In this document: positions 34,277 through 43,847 of the stretch, one piece after another | How the letters are laid out: every line of letters begins with the position of its first letter | Position numbering within the stretch: position 1 is the stretch's first letter | DNA from: JACCSI01 sp963815285 | GTDB taxonomy: Bacteria; Acidobacteriota; Vicinamibacteria; Vicinamibacterales; UBA2999 | Direction of reading: 5' to 3' | NCBI GenBank assembly: GCA_963815285.1 | Contig: CAWFGB010000008.1 | Coordinates: forward strand, 248,001 to 312,000 | Length of the DNA stretch: 64,000 nt | The notes under the pieces: model-generated | Told to the model about the DNA's origin: nothing | The model's input: only the letters and a program-made list of their open reading frames with translations | The model's database searches: none | Translations under genes and position numbers: made by a program

Positions 34277-35695
34277 ATGCCAGAGACCGTCGTCACCGTC
34301 TCGTATCTCATCGCCGGGATGCTCTTCATCTTCAGCCTCGGCGACCTGTCCGCGCAGGAATCGGCGCGCCGGGGCAACCTGTTCGGCATCGCGGGCATGA
34401 CCCTGGCCATGCTGGCGACGATCCTCGGGCCGGGTGTCACCAGCTACGGTGTGCTCATCATGATGCTCGCCATCGGCGGCGCCGTGGGCGCGGCCCTCGC
34501 CTCGCGGGTGCAGATGACGTCCATGCCGCAGCTCGTGGCGATTCTTCACAGCTTCGTAGGGGCTGCCGCTGTCCTGGTGGGGTTTGCCGTCACGCTCGAC
34601 CCGACGATGCACGTCGAGGGGACCGAGGCGCTGATACACCGCATCGAGACCTTCGTCGGGATTTTCGTTGGCGCCGTGACCTTCACGGGTTCGGTCATCG
34701 CCTTTGGCAAGCTGCAGGGACTCATCGGCAGTAAGCCGCTGCTGCTGCCCGGCCGCCATCTGCTCAATCTCGGCGCGATCGTCGCGTGCGTTGCGCTCGG
34801 GGTGCTGTTCGTGGCCGGGGACGGATCGGCGCCACTCTGGCCGCTCATCGTGCAAACCGTCATCGCGTCGCTGCTCGGCGTTCATCTGGTGATGGCCATC
34901 GGCGGCGCCGACATGCCAGTCGTCGTCTCGATGCTCAACAGCTACTCGGGATGGGCTGCCGCCGCGGCCGGCTTCATGCTCTCGAATGACCTGCTCATCA
35001 TCACGGGCGCGCTGGTCGGCTCGAGCGGCGCGATTCTGAGCTACATCATGTGCGCGGCCATGAACCGATCCTTCCTGAGCGTCATTCTCGGCGGCTTCGG
35101 TGCCGAGGAGGGTGCCGCACCGGCGGGCGGCGCGACCCCGGCAGGCGAGGTGACCAGCATCACCGCCGCCGAGACTGCGCAACTGCTCATCAACTCCAAG
35201 AAGGTCATCATCATCCCTGGCTACGGCATGGCGGTCGCGCAAGCGCAGTACCCGATCTTCGAGGTCACCAAGCTGCTGCGCGACCGGGGGATCGACGTCC
35301 GGTTCGCGATTCACCCGGTGGCTGGCCGGCTGCCCGGTCACATGAACGTGCTGCTCGCCGAGGCGCGCGTTCCGTACGACATCGTCATCGAAATGGAAGA
35401 GATCAACCACGATTTTCCGGAAACGGATGTGGCGATCGTGATCGGCGCCAACGACATCGTCAATCCCGGAGCCTTGGACGATCCGTCCAGCCCGATTTTC
35501 GGCATGCCGATTCTCGAGGTCTGGAAGGCGAAGACGTGCATCGTGCTCAAGCGCGGTATGGCCAGCGGCTACGCCGGGGTCGAGAACCCGCTGTTCTACA
35601 AGGCCAACACGCAGATGCTCTTCGGGGACGCGCGCAAGATGGTGGATGCCGTGCTCGCCGAGCTCAAACAAGACGCGCTCACGAGGAGCGCGTAG
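34277..35695 (+). CDS. pntB: NAD(P) transhydrogenase subunit beta
   Basis: The 472-residue protein starts at ATG 34277, just two bases after pntA. It has about nine transmembrane helices (VSYLIAGMLFIFSLGDLS through ITGALVGSSGAILSYIMC) and then the NADP(H)-binding domain III with VIIIPGYGMAVAQAQ, FAIHPVAGRLPGHMNVLLAE, DVAIVIGANDIVNPGA and VLKRGMASGYAGVENPLFY, all hallmark segments. It forms the proton channel and NADP-binding half of the transhydrogenase. The following 364 bases (35696-36059) hold no gene I can support. Confidence 0.95.
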   Translation: MPETVVTVSYLIAGMLFIFSLGDLSAQESARRGNLFGIAGMTLAMLATILGPGVTSYGVLIMMLAIGGAVGAALASRVQMTSMPQLVAILHSFVGAAAVLVGFAVTLDPTMHVEGTEALIHRIETFVGIFVGAVTFTGSVIAFGKLQGLIGSKPLLLPGRHLLNLGAIVACVALGVLFVAGDGSAPLWPLIVQTVIASLLGVHLVMAIGGADMPVVVSMLNSYSGWAAAAAGFMLSNDLLIITGALVGSSGAILSYIMCAAMNRSFLSVILGGFGAEEGAAPAGGATPAGEVTSITAAETAQLLINSKKVIIIPGYGMAVAQAQYPIFEVTKLLRDRGIDVRFAIHPVAGRLPGHMNVLLAEARVPYDIVIEMEEINHDFPETDVAIVIGANDIVNPGALDDPSSPIFGMPILEVWKAKTCIVLKRGMASGYAGVENPLFYKANTQMLFGDARKMVDAVLAELKQDALTRSA

Positions 35696-35888
35696 CGGCC
35701 TTCAATCAGTTCTCCACGTCTATTCGACGCACTGATCAGATGGCGCCACCCGCCGCGCGCGGCCCTCACGAACAGCTGAGGACGATGTACGGCCGCGTCA
35801 AGAAAAGCTTGGTGAGTTCAACGTGCTCTTAGGCCTTCCGCACTCGATCATCCACCTGCAAATGGTCCCGGTGGGGAGGCTCGCGTGC

Positions 35889-35916
35889 TTGACGTTCGTT
35901 CCAGTTCGTGGATAAG
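35889..35916 (+). promoter_or_regulatory. Candidate sigma-70-type promoter upstream of actA
   Basis: TTGACG (35889-35894) and GATAAG (35911-35916) are separated by 16 bases, about 145 bases before actA, in a gene-free stretch. It is a reasonable start point for the respiratory operon but is not supported by anything beyond this match. Confidence 0.35.
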
Positions 35917-36059
35917 ATGGCGCCCAAAATCTCGACGGGATTGCGGTCGCGCGGTCGTTCTCGCGCGACGAATTCTTTGGTGGCGTGCGGATGTGTCAGC
36001 AGTTCCATGGCGGACTCGCGGCCTGGGCAACTGTTCTCCAGCGCCGGGAGCCCTAGCCA

Positions 36060-36707
36060 TTGAGCCAGATCTTCTCTCGCCGGTGGAACACACTCCCGAT
36101 CGTCGCCGCCATCGCGGGCAGCCTCGGTCCGACGCTCGCGATCGGGGGCATCTGGTACTTTTTTTCCCCGTGGTACACAGACGTGGGCTACCGTCCCGTG
36201 CAGCCCGTCCCGTACAGCCACCAGCTCCACGTCGGCGAGCTTGGTCTCGATTGCCGATACTGTCACGCCTCGGTGGAGATTTCTGCCGTCGCGAACGTTC
36301 CGCCGACGCAGACGTGCATGAATTGCCACCAGACGGTGAAGAGGGACAGCACACTGCTCGCACCCATTCTGGAGAGCGCGCAGAGCGGCCGACCGATGCG
36401 CTGGATTCGCATCCACAATCTTCCCGATTACGCGTATTTCGCCCACAACGCGCACGTGACGGCAGGCATTGGGTGTGTCACCTGTCACGGCCGCGTCGAC
36501 GAGATGGAAACCATCACGCAGATGACGCCCCTCAGTATGAGCTGGTGCCTCGATTGTCACCGAGACCCGAGCCCCCACAGGCGCCCGGCCTCAGAGGTCA
36601 CCAACATGAGGTGGACTCCTCCCAGGGACGCCCAATTACGCGCTGCGCAGCTCGACCGCGAACGGCCGGTCAATCCGCCGACTGACTGTTCGGGGTGCCA
36701 CCGATGA
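36060..36707 (+). CDS. actA: Alternative complex III pentaheme cytochrome c subunit ActA
   Basis: The 215-residue protein has one N-terminal helix (LPIVAAIAGSLGPTLAIGGI) and five heme c motifs: CRYCH (~66), CMNCH (~86), CVTCH (~139), CLDCH (~163) and CSGCH (~211). With the distal histidines (YSHQLH, HNAHVT) this matches ActA, the membrane-anchored multiheme subunit that takes part in periplasmic electron transfer of the quinol:acceptor complex. The only start in frame is TTG 36060, because a stop lies two codons upstream. The gene is followed at once by actB through an ATGA overlap. Confidence 0.93.
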   Translation: MSQIFSRRWNTLPIVAAIAGSLGPTLAIGGIWYFFSPWYTDVGYRPVQPVPYSHQLHVGELGLDCRYCHASVEISAVANVPPTQTCMNCHQTVKRDSTLLAPILESAQSGRPMRWIRIHNLPDYAYFAHNAHVTAGIGCVTCHGRVDEMETITQMTPLSMSWCLDCHRDPSPHRRPASEVTNMRWTPPRDAQLRAAQLDRERPVNPPTDCSGCHR

Positions 36708-39700
36708 CGCGGGCCTACTGGCGAAGTCTCGCGCAGATCGAGGACGGCCCCGAATTCCGCACCGCACTCGAACGGGAGTTCCCGGAGGGCGCCTCGGAGC
36801 TACCCGATGGGATTACCCGGCGCGAGATGATGACGCTCGTGGGCGCCTCGCTCTCGCTCGCGGGGCTCGCGGGATGCCGGCGTCCGGTCGAAGAGATTGT
36901 CCCCTTTGTGACCGCTCCGGAAGACGCCGTCCCTGGAATCCCGGTCTACTACGCGACGACCATGCCGTTCCAGCGGAGCGCGTACGGCCTGATCGTCGAG
37001 AGCCATGAAGGGCGACCTACCAAGATCGAGGGAAACCCCTCGCACCCCTCGACGCTCGGCGCGTCGAGCTCGCGCATCCAGGCGTCGGTGCTCGGCCTCT
37101 ACGATCCTGATCGCTCGCCGTCGGTCGTGCAGCAGGGGACGCGGAAGTCCTGGGCCGACTTCGTGACAGCCTGGGGACAGTTGTCGGAGGCTCATGCCGC
37201 GGATGGCGGGGCAGGTCTTGCGGTCCTCTCCGAGTCCTTCTGTTCTCCGACTCTGGCACGACTCGCCTCCGAGCTGCGCGCCCGCTACCCCAAGTTGCTG
37301 TGGGCGACGTACGACGCCGTGAGCGACGAGAGCCGCCTCGCGGGCCTGCGGCAGGCCACGGGGCGCGACGTCGATCTCATGCTCCGACTCGATCGAGCCT
37401 CGGTGATTCTCTGTCTCGATGCCGACCCGCTCCTCACCGACCGGGAGATGATCCGTCACGCACGAGGGTTCGCCGCCGGACGGCACGCGGCGGCCTCTGG
37501 TGGCGAGATGAACCGGCTCTACGTCGTGGAAGGGGTGTACTCCCTGACCGGAGCGGCGGCGGATCATCGGCTCCGTCTCGAGAGTCGTCAGATCGCTCCC
37601 TTTGTCGCGGCCCTCGCTCAGCGCCTGGCGCCGACCGCGGCCGGAGCCGCGAGCCTTGCGGGAGCCAGCACCCAGGGTGTCGACCCGCGCTGGATCGACG
37701 CTCTTGCCAAGGATCTTCTGGCGAACCGCGGCAAGGGGCTCATTGTGGCTGGGGAACGCCAGCCCGCGGCGGTCCACGCCGCCGTCTGCGCCCTGAACAC
37801 GTATCTCGGCAACACCGGCGAGACGGTCAGCTACTACGAGACGAGGGACGCGTCCCTTCCGAGCATGAGCTCGCTGGTTTCGCTCGTCTCCTCGATGAAG
37901 GCAGGCGCGGTCCAGACGCTCGTCATCCTGGGCGGCAATCCCGTGTTCGATGCCCCCGCCGATCTCGACTTCGCCTCGGCACTGGCGAAGGTTCCGCACG
38001 CGATCGCGCTCGGGCACACGATCGACGAAACCTCCTCCAAGGCGGAGTGGCATATCCCTCGCGCGCACTACCTCGAATCATGGGGAGACGCGCGCGCGGT
38101 CGGCGGCACGCTCAGCGTCGTCCAGCCGCTGATCCTCCCGCTGTTCGGAGGAAAGACGGCGGTTGAAATGCTGGGGCTGATGACCGGAGGTCAGGATCGT
38201 CCCGGCTACGACCTCGTGCGCGAGACCTGGAAACCGATCCTGGGCGAGGGCGACAGGACGTGGAACCGCGTCCTGCATGATGGGTTCCTTGCCGGCAGCG
38301 AGCTTCCCGAAGTCGCTCCCAAGCTCACTGCGACGCCCTTTGCGGAGCTCGCGCGCCTGATCGACGCGCAAGGCGCGGCCGGCTCCGGACAGGCCACTGT
38401 GGGATCTCCAGGTGGCCTGGAGATCGTGTTCCTCCCCTCGCCGTCGCTTCACGACGGTCGATTCGCGAACGATGGGTGGCTGCAGGAGCTTCCCGACCCC
38501 CTGACCAAGCTCACGTGGGACAACCCCGCGCTCGTGAGCCCGAAGACAGCGGAAACACTGGGTCTGGCGAGCGAGGACGTGATCCGTCTCGACTACGCGA
38601 GCCGCTCGCTCGAGCTTCCCGTCTGGCTTCTTCCCGGCATGGCGGACGGCGTGGTGGCCCTCACTCTCGGGTACGGTCGTCAGCAAGCGGGACGGATCGG
38701 CAACGGTGTCGGGTTCGACACTTTCACGGTCCGAGCGTCCACGGCACCGGGCTTCGACGGCGGCGTCACGCTCAGCCGGCGCGGGGCCAGGCGCCCGCTT
38801 TCGGCGACCCAGAACCACGGCAGCATGGAGGGACGCCCCATCGTCCGTGAGTCCACGCTGGCGGAACTTCGATCAGAGCGGTCCGCGCAAACGCCAGTCG
38901 AGGGCGCGCATGCGCCGGAATCCCCAGGAGCCCCGAGCGGAACACCCAGCGCGTTCGGGGTCTACCCGGAGGAAACGCCTCACTTCTCTCTTTGGAAGGA
39001 GCACACCTACGATCAGGGGCACCAGTGGGGAATGACGATCGACTTGAACGCCTGCATCGGCTGCAACGCGTGCATGACTGCGTGCCAGAGCGAGAACAAC
39101 GTGCCCGTCGTCGGCAAGGTCCAGGTTGCAAAAGGACGCGAGATGCACTGGCTGCGGGTGGACCGCTACTTCTCCGGCGATCCCTCCGGCAGCCCGGAGA
39201 TCGTGTTCCAGCCAGTTCCCTGCATGCATTGTGAGGATGCCCCCTGCGAGCAGGTCTGCCCCGTGGCGGCGACGGTTCACGACGGGCAGGGCCTCAACGT
39301 GATGGTCTACAACCGGTGCATCGGGACCCGCTACTGCTCGAACAACTGTCCCTACAAGGTGCGCCGGTTCAACTTCTTCAACTTCACCAAGGACACGCCC
39401 GACATTCTCCGGCTCGCCATGAACCCGGACGTCACGGTTCGTGCGCGGGGCGTCATGGAGAAGTGCACGTACTGCACGCAGCGGATCAACCGGGCGAGGA
39501 TCGATACGAAGCTCGCGGGGCGTGAGCTTCGTGATGGCGACGTCAAGACGGCCTGCCAGCAGGCCTGCCCCACCTCGGCGATCGAGTTTGGAAATCTTCG
39601 GGACGCATCGAGCCGGGTCGTGAAGGCGAAGGCCGACCCGCGCAACTACGCGCTTCTCGCCGAGCTGAACACCAAGCCCAGGACGACGTATCTGGCCAAG

Positions 39701-39787
39701 GTGCGCAACCCGAATCCCGATCTCGAGGGCGTACGAACCGACGCGGTAGCCTGGCACGCAGGGAACGAAGAGAGGCCCGTCGCATGA
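36704..39787 (+). CDS. actB: Alternative complex III iron-sulfur subunit ActB (molybdopterin-like plus ferredoxin-like)
   Basis: The 1027-residue protein, from ATG 36704 in the actA stop overlap, has a Tat-like leader with RREMMTLVGASLSLAGLAGC and then a ~700-residue molybdopterin-oxidoreductase-like domain that lacks an obvious cofactor-ligand Cys/Ser. The C-terminal ~280 residues carry four cysteine clusters (CIGCNACMTACQSE, CMHCEDAPCEQVCP, CIGTRYCSNNC with CP, and CTYCTQRI with CQQAC), enough for four Fe-S centres. This is the usual B1-B2 fusion of ActB, which relays electrons from quinol at ActC to the hemes of ActA and ActE. It overlaps actE by four bases. Confidence 0.94.
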   Translation: MTRAYWRSLAQIEDGPEFRTALEREFPEGASELPDGITRREMMTLVGASLSLAGLAGCRRPVEEIVPFVTAPEDAVPGIPVYYATTMPFQRSAYGLIVESHEGRPTKIEGNPSHPSTLGASSSRIQASVLGLYDPDRSPSVVQQGTRKSWADFVTAWGQLSEAHAADGGAGLAVLSESFCSPTLARLASELRARYPKLLWATYDAVSDESRLAGLRQATGRDVDLMLRLDRASVILCLDADPLLTDREMIRHARGFAAGRHAAASGGEMNRLYVVEGVYSLTGAAADHRLRLESRQIAPFVAALAQRLAPTAAGAASLAGASTQGVDPRWIDALAKDLLANRGKGLIVAGERQPAAVHAAVCALNTYLGNTGETVSYYETRDASLPSMSSLVSLVSSMKAGAVQTLVILGGNPVFDAPADLDFASALAKVPHAIALGHTIDETSSKAEWHIPRAHYLESWGDARAVGGTLSVVQPLILPLFGGKTAVEMLGLMTGGQDRPGYDLVRETWKPILGEGDRTWNRVLHDGFLAGSELPEVAPKLTATPFAELARLIDAQGAAGSGQATVGSPGGLEIVFLPSPSLHDGRFANDGWLQELPDPLTKLTWDNPALVSPKTAETLGLASEDVIRLDYASRSLELPVWLLPGMADGVVALTLGYGRQQAGRIGNGVGFDTFTVRASTAPGFDGGVTLSRRGARRPLSATQNHGSMEGRPIVRESTLAELRSERSAQTPVEGAHAPESPGAPSGTPSAFGVYPEETPHFSLWKEHTYDQGHQWGMTIDLNACIGCNACMTACQSENNVPVVGKVQVAKGREMHWLRVDRYFSGDPSGSPEIVFQPVPCMHCEDAPCEQVCPVAATVHDGQGLNVMVYNRCIGTRYCSNNCPYKVRRFNFFNFTKDTPDILRLAMNPDVTVRARGVMEKCTYCTQRINRARIDTKLAGRELRDGDVKTACQQACPTSAIEFGNLRDASSRVVKAKADPRNYALLAELNTKPRTTYLAKVRNPNPDLEGVRTDAVAWHAGNEERPVA

Positions 39788-40449
39788 TCGCCCGCGCCCG
39801 GCTTGTCCGCCGGAGCTTTGGCGGAGGTGGACGCGTGCTGGGCGCGCTTGTGTTTACCTCGCTTTTCGCCCTGACCGGCTGCGCGCGCGGCTGCCCGTCG
39901 AGCCGCCCGCCGATCCATCTCAATCCGAGCATGGACGATCAGCCAAAGGTCCGCCCGCAGGCGGCCAGCGCGTTCTTCTACGACGGCGCGGCCATGCGCC
40001 AGCCCGTTCCAGGAACGGTCCCGATCGGCGGGTTGAAAGAGGACGCGGCCTTCTTCACGGGCAAGGGAGCGGACGGGCAGTTCGTCGAGACGATCCCTGT
40101 GACCGTGGACGAGGCGGGTCTCGAGCGCGGCCGCCAGCGCTATGTGATCTACTGCCAGCCTTGCCACGATGCCCGGGGGGACGGCAGGGGGATCCTGTTC
40201 CAGCGAGGCAACGTGCCCACCGCCACTTTCCATCAGGAGAAGATCCTGAAGTACCCCGACGGGCAGCTCTTCGACATCATGACGAACGGGCAAGGGCTGA
40301 TGCCCGCGTACCGCTGGCCGATCCCCCCTGCGGACAGGTGGGCGATCATCGCCTACGTGCGAGAACTTCAGCGCGAGCGGCTGGCACGCGCCACGAGCGC
40401 GCCCACCTCCGCCGAGGCTACGGCGGGCAAGCCCGCGGGCGTCAAGTGA
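39784..40449 (+). CDS. actE: Alternative complex III monoheme cytochrome c subunit ActE
   Basis: The 221-residue lipoprotein-like cytochrome has a signal/lipobox region VFTSLFALTGC, a segment PKVRPQAASAFF typical of ActE, one heme c motif CQPCH (~residue 124) and a likely axial Met in GLMPAYRW. It is the membrane-anchored monoheme outlet of ACIII. Both ends of the gene contain short palindromic elements (39802-39828 and 40406-40431), so the N-terminal VRRSFGGGG and C-terminal AEATAGKPAG residues are probably recent additions, not ancestral protein. The ATG start overlaps the actB stop. Confidence 0.92.
   Translation: MIARARLVRRSFGGGGRVLGALVFTSLFALTGCARGCPSSRPPIHLNPSMDDQPKVRPQAASAFFYDGAAMRQPVPGTVPIGGLKEDAAFFTGKGADGQFVETIPVTVDEAGLERGRQRYVIYCQPCHDARGDGRGILFQRGNVPTATFHQEKILKYPDGQLFDIMTNGQGLMPAYRWPIPPADRWAIIAYVRELQRERLARATSAPTSAEATAGKPAGVK
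39802..39828 (+). repeat. Family-1 palindromic element inside actE 5' end
   Basis: The element reads CTTGTCCGCC ... GGCGGAGG around a GAGCTTT centre, with TCCGCC/GGCGGA as inverted arms. It is 22/26 identical, by my alignment, to the copy at 51483 and is translated as LVRRSFGGG. Confidence 0.72.
40406..40431 (-). repeat. Family-1 palindromic element at actE 3' end
   Basis: On the minus strand this copy reads CTTGCCCGCCGTAGCC followed by TCGGCGGAGG, 24/26 identical to the copy at 51483. On the plus strand it is translated as TSAEATAGK. Confidence 0.75.
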
Positions 40450-40459
40450 GGGAGACACA

Positions 40460-42424
40460 GTGAACGGCACGATGAACCGCAAACTGCTGTTCGTGCTCGG
40501 TCCCGTCACCGGTGTGGTGATGTTCGCCGGCGTCGTGATAATCGCCACGTTCCTGACAAACCGCGAGTACAAGGAGCCTTACAAGGCTCCTGCGGCGATA
40601 GTCGACCCGACGCCGCGCGCCGAGGGACTGGTGGCCGAGAGAGCAGCGGCGGAAGCGGCGGCTCGGGCAAAGCTGTACGTCGAGGCCGAGTACCGGGCCT
40701 TCCCCGTCGTCGGGAGCCGCGTGGCCATCTGGGCGGTCGCGCAGCTCCACCTGCTGTTCGCGGCCTTCGTCCTGGCCGTTCCCCTTTTCGCATTCATCAT
40801 CGAGGTGATCGGTTATAAGACCGGAGACCAGCGATACGACCGGCTCGCGCACGAGTTCACGAAGCTCCTCTCCGTCTCCTTCTCGCTCACCGCGACCTTC
40901 GGAGCGTTCCTGACGTTCATGCTGATCGCGCTCTATCCGAAGTTCACGAACTATCTGATGAGCGTGTTCTCCCCCACCTTCCTCCCGTACGTGCTGCTCT
41001 TCTTCTTCGAGGCCTTCTTCCTCTACACCTACTATTACGGCTGGGGGAAGTTCCGTCCCCTGGTTCATCTTGGCCTGGGGCTCGGCCTCAACCTGGTGGG
41101 CACGGCGATTATGTTCATCGCCAATGCCTGGCTCACGTTCATGATGTCGCCGCGCGGGATCTCGGAGACAGGAGCCGTACTCTCCGTCTGGGACGCCGTC
41201 TACAACTTCACGTGGATGCCCATCAACATCCATCGAGTGATCGCCAACGTCGCGTTCGGCGGATCGGTCGCCGCCGCCTACGCGGCCTTCAAGTTCCTCC
41301 ATGCGGAATCGGACGAGGAGCGCGCGCACTACGACTGGATGGGATACATCGGCAACTTCGTCGCGATCAGCGCCTTCCTGCCGCTCCCCTTCGCCGGCTA
41401 CTGGCTCGCGAGCGAGATCTACGCCTACTCACAGACATTAGGGCTCACGATGATGGGTGGGGCCTTCTCGTGGCTCTTCATCATCCAGGCAGTGCTGATC
41501 GGGAACCTCTTCCTCGCGGCCAACTACTACCTCTGGCTCGGGATGGGGCGGGTCGAGGGCGCGCAGCCGCTTCAGAAATTCATCAAGTACCTACTCGTCG
41601 GGATTGCGGTCTGCTTCGCGGTTTGGGCGACGCCCCGATCGATCATCGCGACCGTCTCCGAGGTCCGGGCGATGGGAGGATCGGCGCACCCGGTGCTCGG
41701 TTTCCTGGGCGTCATGTCGGCAAAGAACACGGCCGTGAACATCCTGATCCTCACGACCTTCATGAGCTTCCTCCTCTACCGCCGGACGGGGAAGATTGCA
41801 ACGGTGGCGTGGGCGAAGACGGGCCATGCGGCGCAGCTCACGATCTTCGCGGCCGTCGCGTTTTTCGTCATCTTCCTCGGCGTCTACGGGTACTTCGTCG
41901 AGGCGGCGGTCCGGATCGGGCTCTCGGTGCCCCAGGTCACCTCTGTTCTGTTCGCGATGCTATCTATCACCGCCATCGACATCTTCCTCTTCCGCGGGGC
42001 GAAGAAGACCGGCGAGGTGCGCTGGGGCAAGATCCCCGCGGTCTCGCAATACGTGCTGATCTTCATCGCGGTCACCTTCACCTGGCTCATGGGGCTCATG
42101 GGATACGTTCGCTCCGGACTCCGCCAGCACTGGCACGTCTACGGCGTCATTCGGGACACCTCGGCCGACGCGTTCACGCCCACACTGGGCTTCGCGACGC
42201 AGGTCGTCTCGATGACCGTGCTCGCGTTTTTCCTGCTGATCGGCGTCGTGTTCTGGATCACGAGCCTCCACGAGCGGCCCGAGCATGAGGCCCTCGTGCC
42301 GTCGCCGGAAGGAGTGAAGCACGCAGGCGGACAGTTAGTGCTCGGGGGCGCGCAGCCGAGTGCCGTCACTGAAATGCGTGGCTTGTCCGCTGAGGACATC
42401 GAGGGGCGGACCGGACTGTCATGA
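40460..42424 (+). CDS. CydA-like cytochrome bd-type subunit I without recognisable quinol-binding elements
   Basis: The 654-residue polytopic protein starts at GTG 40460 behind GGGAG. From about residue 85 it aligns by eye to CydA: SRVAIWAVAQLHLLFAAF carries the His matching E. coli H19, and RPLVHLGLGLGLNLVGT followed by FIANAWL carries the one matching H186. Two canonical CydA features are not seen. There is no Q-loop sequence of the KLAAIEAEW type after the SDEERAHYDW region, and the GRQPW motif is replaced in the equivalent stretch VEAAVRIGLSVPQV. No CydB gene follows; instead three c-type cytochrome genes do, coupled by overlaps. I infer a bd-like terminal oxidase or reductase fed by cytochromes c rather than by quinol. 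An N-terminal helix and an Ala-rich linker precede the core. Confidence 0.8.
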   Translation: MNGTMNRKLLFVLGPVTGVVMFAGVVIIATFLTNREYKEPYKAPAAIVDPTPRAEGLVAERAAAEAAARAKLYVEAEYRAFPVVGSRVAIWAVAQLHLLFAAFVLAVPLFAFIIEVIGYKTGDQRYDRLAHEFTKLLSVSFSLTATFGAFLTFMLIALYPKFTNYLMSVFSPTFLPYVLLFFFEAFFLYTYYYGWGKFRPLVHLGLGLGLNLVGTAIMFIANAWLTFMMSPRGISETGAVLSVWDAVYNFTWMPINIHRVIANVAFGGSVAAAYAAFKFLHAESDEERAHYDWMGYIGNFVAISAFLPLPFAGYWLASEIYAYSQTLGLTMMGGAFSWLFIIQAVLIGNLFLAANYYLWLGMGRVEGAQPLQKFIKYLLVGIAVCFAVWATPRSIIATVSEVRAMGGSAHPVLGFLGVMSAKNTAVNILILTTFMSFLLYRRTGKIATVAWAKTGHAAQLTIFAAVAFFVIFLGVYGYFVEAAVRIGLSVPQVTSVLFAMLSITAIDIFLFRGAKKTGEVRWGKIPAVSQYVLIFIAVTFTWLMGLMGYVRSGLRQHWHVYGVIRDTSADAFTPTLGFATQVVSMTVLAFFLLIGVVFWITSLHERPEHEALVPSPEGVKHAGGQLVLGGAQPSAVTEMRGLSAEDIEGRTGLS

Positions 42425-43035
42425 CGATTCCGCACGGCCCCCGAATCGGCGTCCTCGTCCTCGCGACGACCGCGTTCTATGCCTACGTCGGCCAGATGGT
42501 GCCTCAAAGCGAAGTTCAGCCTCCCGCGGAGGTCGTCATCAGAGCCGACCTCACCACGCCCGAGATGGTGGAGGTTGGCCGCGGGATCACGGAGGGAAAG
42601 GGCCTCTGCCGGACCTGCCACACGATCGGCCAGACTGGGGCGCTTCGGTTCCCCGACCTCGCGGGGGTCGCCGGTCGCGCGGCGGAGCGCGTCCCGGGCC
42701 TGAGCGATGTCGACTACTTCGCCCAATCGATGTACGAACCTGACACCTTTGTCGTGCCGGGATTCAATCCGGGGATGCCCGCTATCAACAGGCCTCCGAT
42801 TGGCCTGACCGATCAGGAGATCCTCTGCGTGATCGCGTACCTCCAGTCCCTTGGCGGCACGCCGACGGTCACGCTCCAGACGAGCCACCGCTACTACGCC
42901 GCGCCGGCCGCGCCGGGCGAACCGGGCGCGGCGCCCCCCGCTGGAGACCAAAAACCGGAGCCTGGCGAGCAGCTGCCTCTCACCGCGCCGCCAGCCAAGA
43001 AAGCGCCACCAGCGGCGCAGCCGGTGAAACCATGA
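42421..43035 (+). CDS. Membrane-anchored monoheme cytochrome c
   Basis: The 204-residue protein has a single N-terminal helix (IGVLVLATTAFYAYVG), one heme c motif CRTCH (~residue 62) and a probable axial Met in NPGMPAI. The last ~50 residues are a Pro/Ala-rich tail (APAAPGEPGAAPPAG, QPVKP). The start overlaps the CydA-like stop by ATGA, and its stop overlaps the next cytochrome, so the three are made together. It is likely a subunit or immediate donor of the bd-like complex. Confidence 0.87.
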   Translation: MTIPHGPRIGVLVLATTAFYAYVGQMVPQSEVQPPAEVVIRADLTTPEMVEVGRGITEGKGLCRTCHTIGQTGALRFPDLAGVAGRAAERVPGLSDVDYFAQSMYEPDTFVVPGFNPGMPAINRPPIGLTDQEILCVIAYLQSLGGTPTVTLQTSHRYYAAPAAPGEPGAAPPAGDQKPEPGEQLPLTAPPAKKAPPAAQPVKP

Positions 43036-43847
43036 ACATCCTGGTCGTCGTCGCCGTTGTTGCCGCGTTCGGGCTTCTCCGCCTTCGTCGGGCCAATCTG
43101 CTGTTGTGGGCCGCCGCCTGGTGGGTGGGAATCTACGTCCTACTCCGGTTCGGATTCACGATCCCGATTCCCGCGTCCGTCATCTCTATCTACATGGGAA
43201 TCGTCTCGATCGCGATCCTGGCGTACTTGTCCTCCAGCCTGGAGCGCCGTGAAGAGGTGTCCCGCCCGCTCATCCGGTTCATGACCGACAAGCGGTACAC
43301 GGCGCTCCTCGGTGCAACGGTCGTCGCAATCCCGGCCCTCGCAGCCGCGAACGTCTACGTCCGGATGAACGTTCCCGTCGAGCCTCCTTTCTTCCCGCGA
43401 ACGATCCATCCCGCTTCGCCTACCGAGATCAGGGTCCACGACAACAGCATCGCGATCGATGCTGGAGATAACCCCTTTCGAGAACTCGAAACGTCGAATC
43501 CGGAAGAGTTCCGCCGACATGTCGAGAACGGGCGCCGGGTCTACTACCAGAACTGCGTCTTCTGCCACGGCGACAATTTGGGGGGCAACGGCATGTTCGC
43601 GCACGGGCTGAACCCGATCCCAACCAACTTCGCCGACGGGCAAACGCTCGCGAATCTTCGCGAAACGTTTTTGCTCTGGCGAATTGCCAAGGGAGGCCCC
43701 GGCATGCCCGAAGAAGGGGCGCCGTGGGATACGGCCATGCCCGCCTGGGAGAAGTTTCTGAAGGAAGAAGAGATGTGGGATGTGATCCTCTTCCTCTACG
43801 ATTTCATGGGCCAGAGGCCGCGCGCCCGTGAGGAGACCACGCACTAA
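43032..43847 (+). CDS. Polytopic membrane protein with C-terminal monoheme cytochrome c domain
   Basis: The first ~110 residues form about four hydrophobic helices (ILVVVAVVAAFGLLRL; LLLWAAAWWVGIYVLL; VISIYMGIVSIAILAYL; ALLGATVVAIPALAA). A periplasmic domain then carries one heme c motif CVFCH (~residue 175) in a typical cytochrome fold (CHGDNLGGNGMFA; AMPAWEKFL with the likely axial Met; EEMWDVILFLYDFM). The membrane part could replace the missing CydB-like partner, which is speculation. It overlaps genes on both sides. Confidence 0.85.
   Translation: MNILVVVAVVAAFGLLRLRRANLLLWAAAWWVGIYVLLRFGFTIPIPASVISIYMGIVSIAILAYLSSSLERREEVSRPLIRFMTDKRYTALLGATVVAIPALAAANVYVRMNVPVEPPFFPRTIHPASPTEIRVHDNSIAIDAGDNPFRELETSNPEEFRRHVENGRRVYYQNCVFCHGDNLGGNGMFAHGLNPIPTNFADGQTLANLRETFLLWRIAKGGPGMPEEGAPWDTAMPAWEKFLKEEEMWDVILFLYDFMGQRPRAREETTH

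Noticed and set aside
33773..35671. A 632-codon minus-strand frame over pntA/pntB
   Set aside because: The translation is dominated by His, Arg, Asp and Gly, without hydrophobic or domain pattern; pntAB on the plus strand are unambiguous.
35696..36059. Search for a gene or mobile element between pntB and actA
   Set aside because: Short frames on both strands have no start signal, domain or repeat ends; only a weak promoter match was kept.
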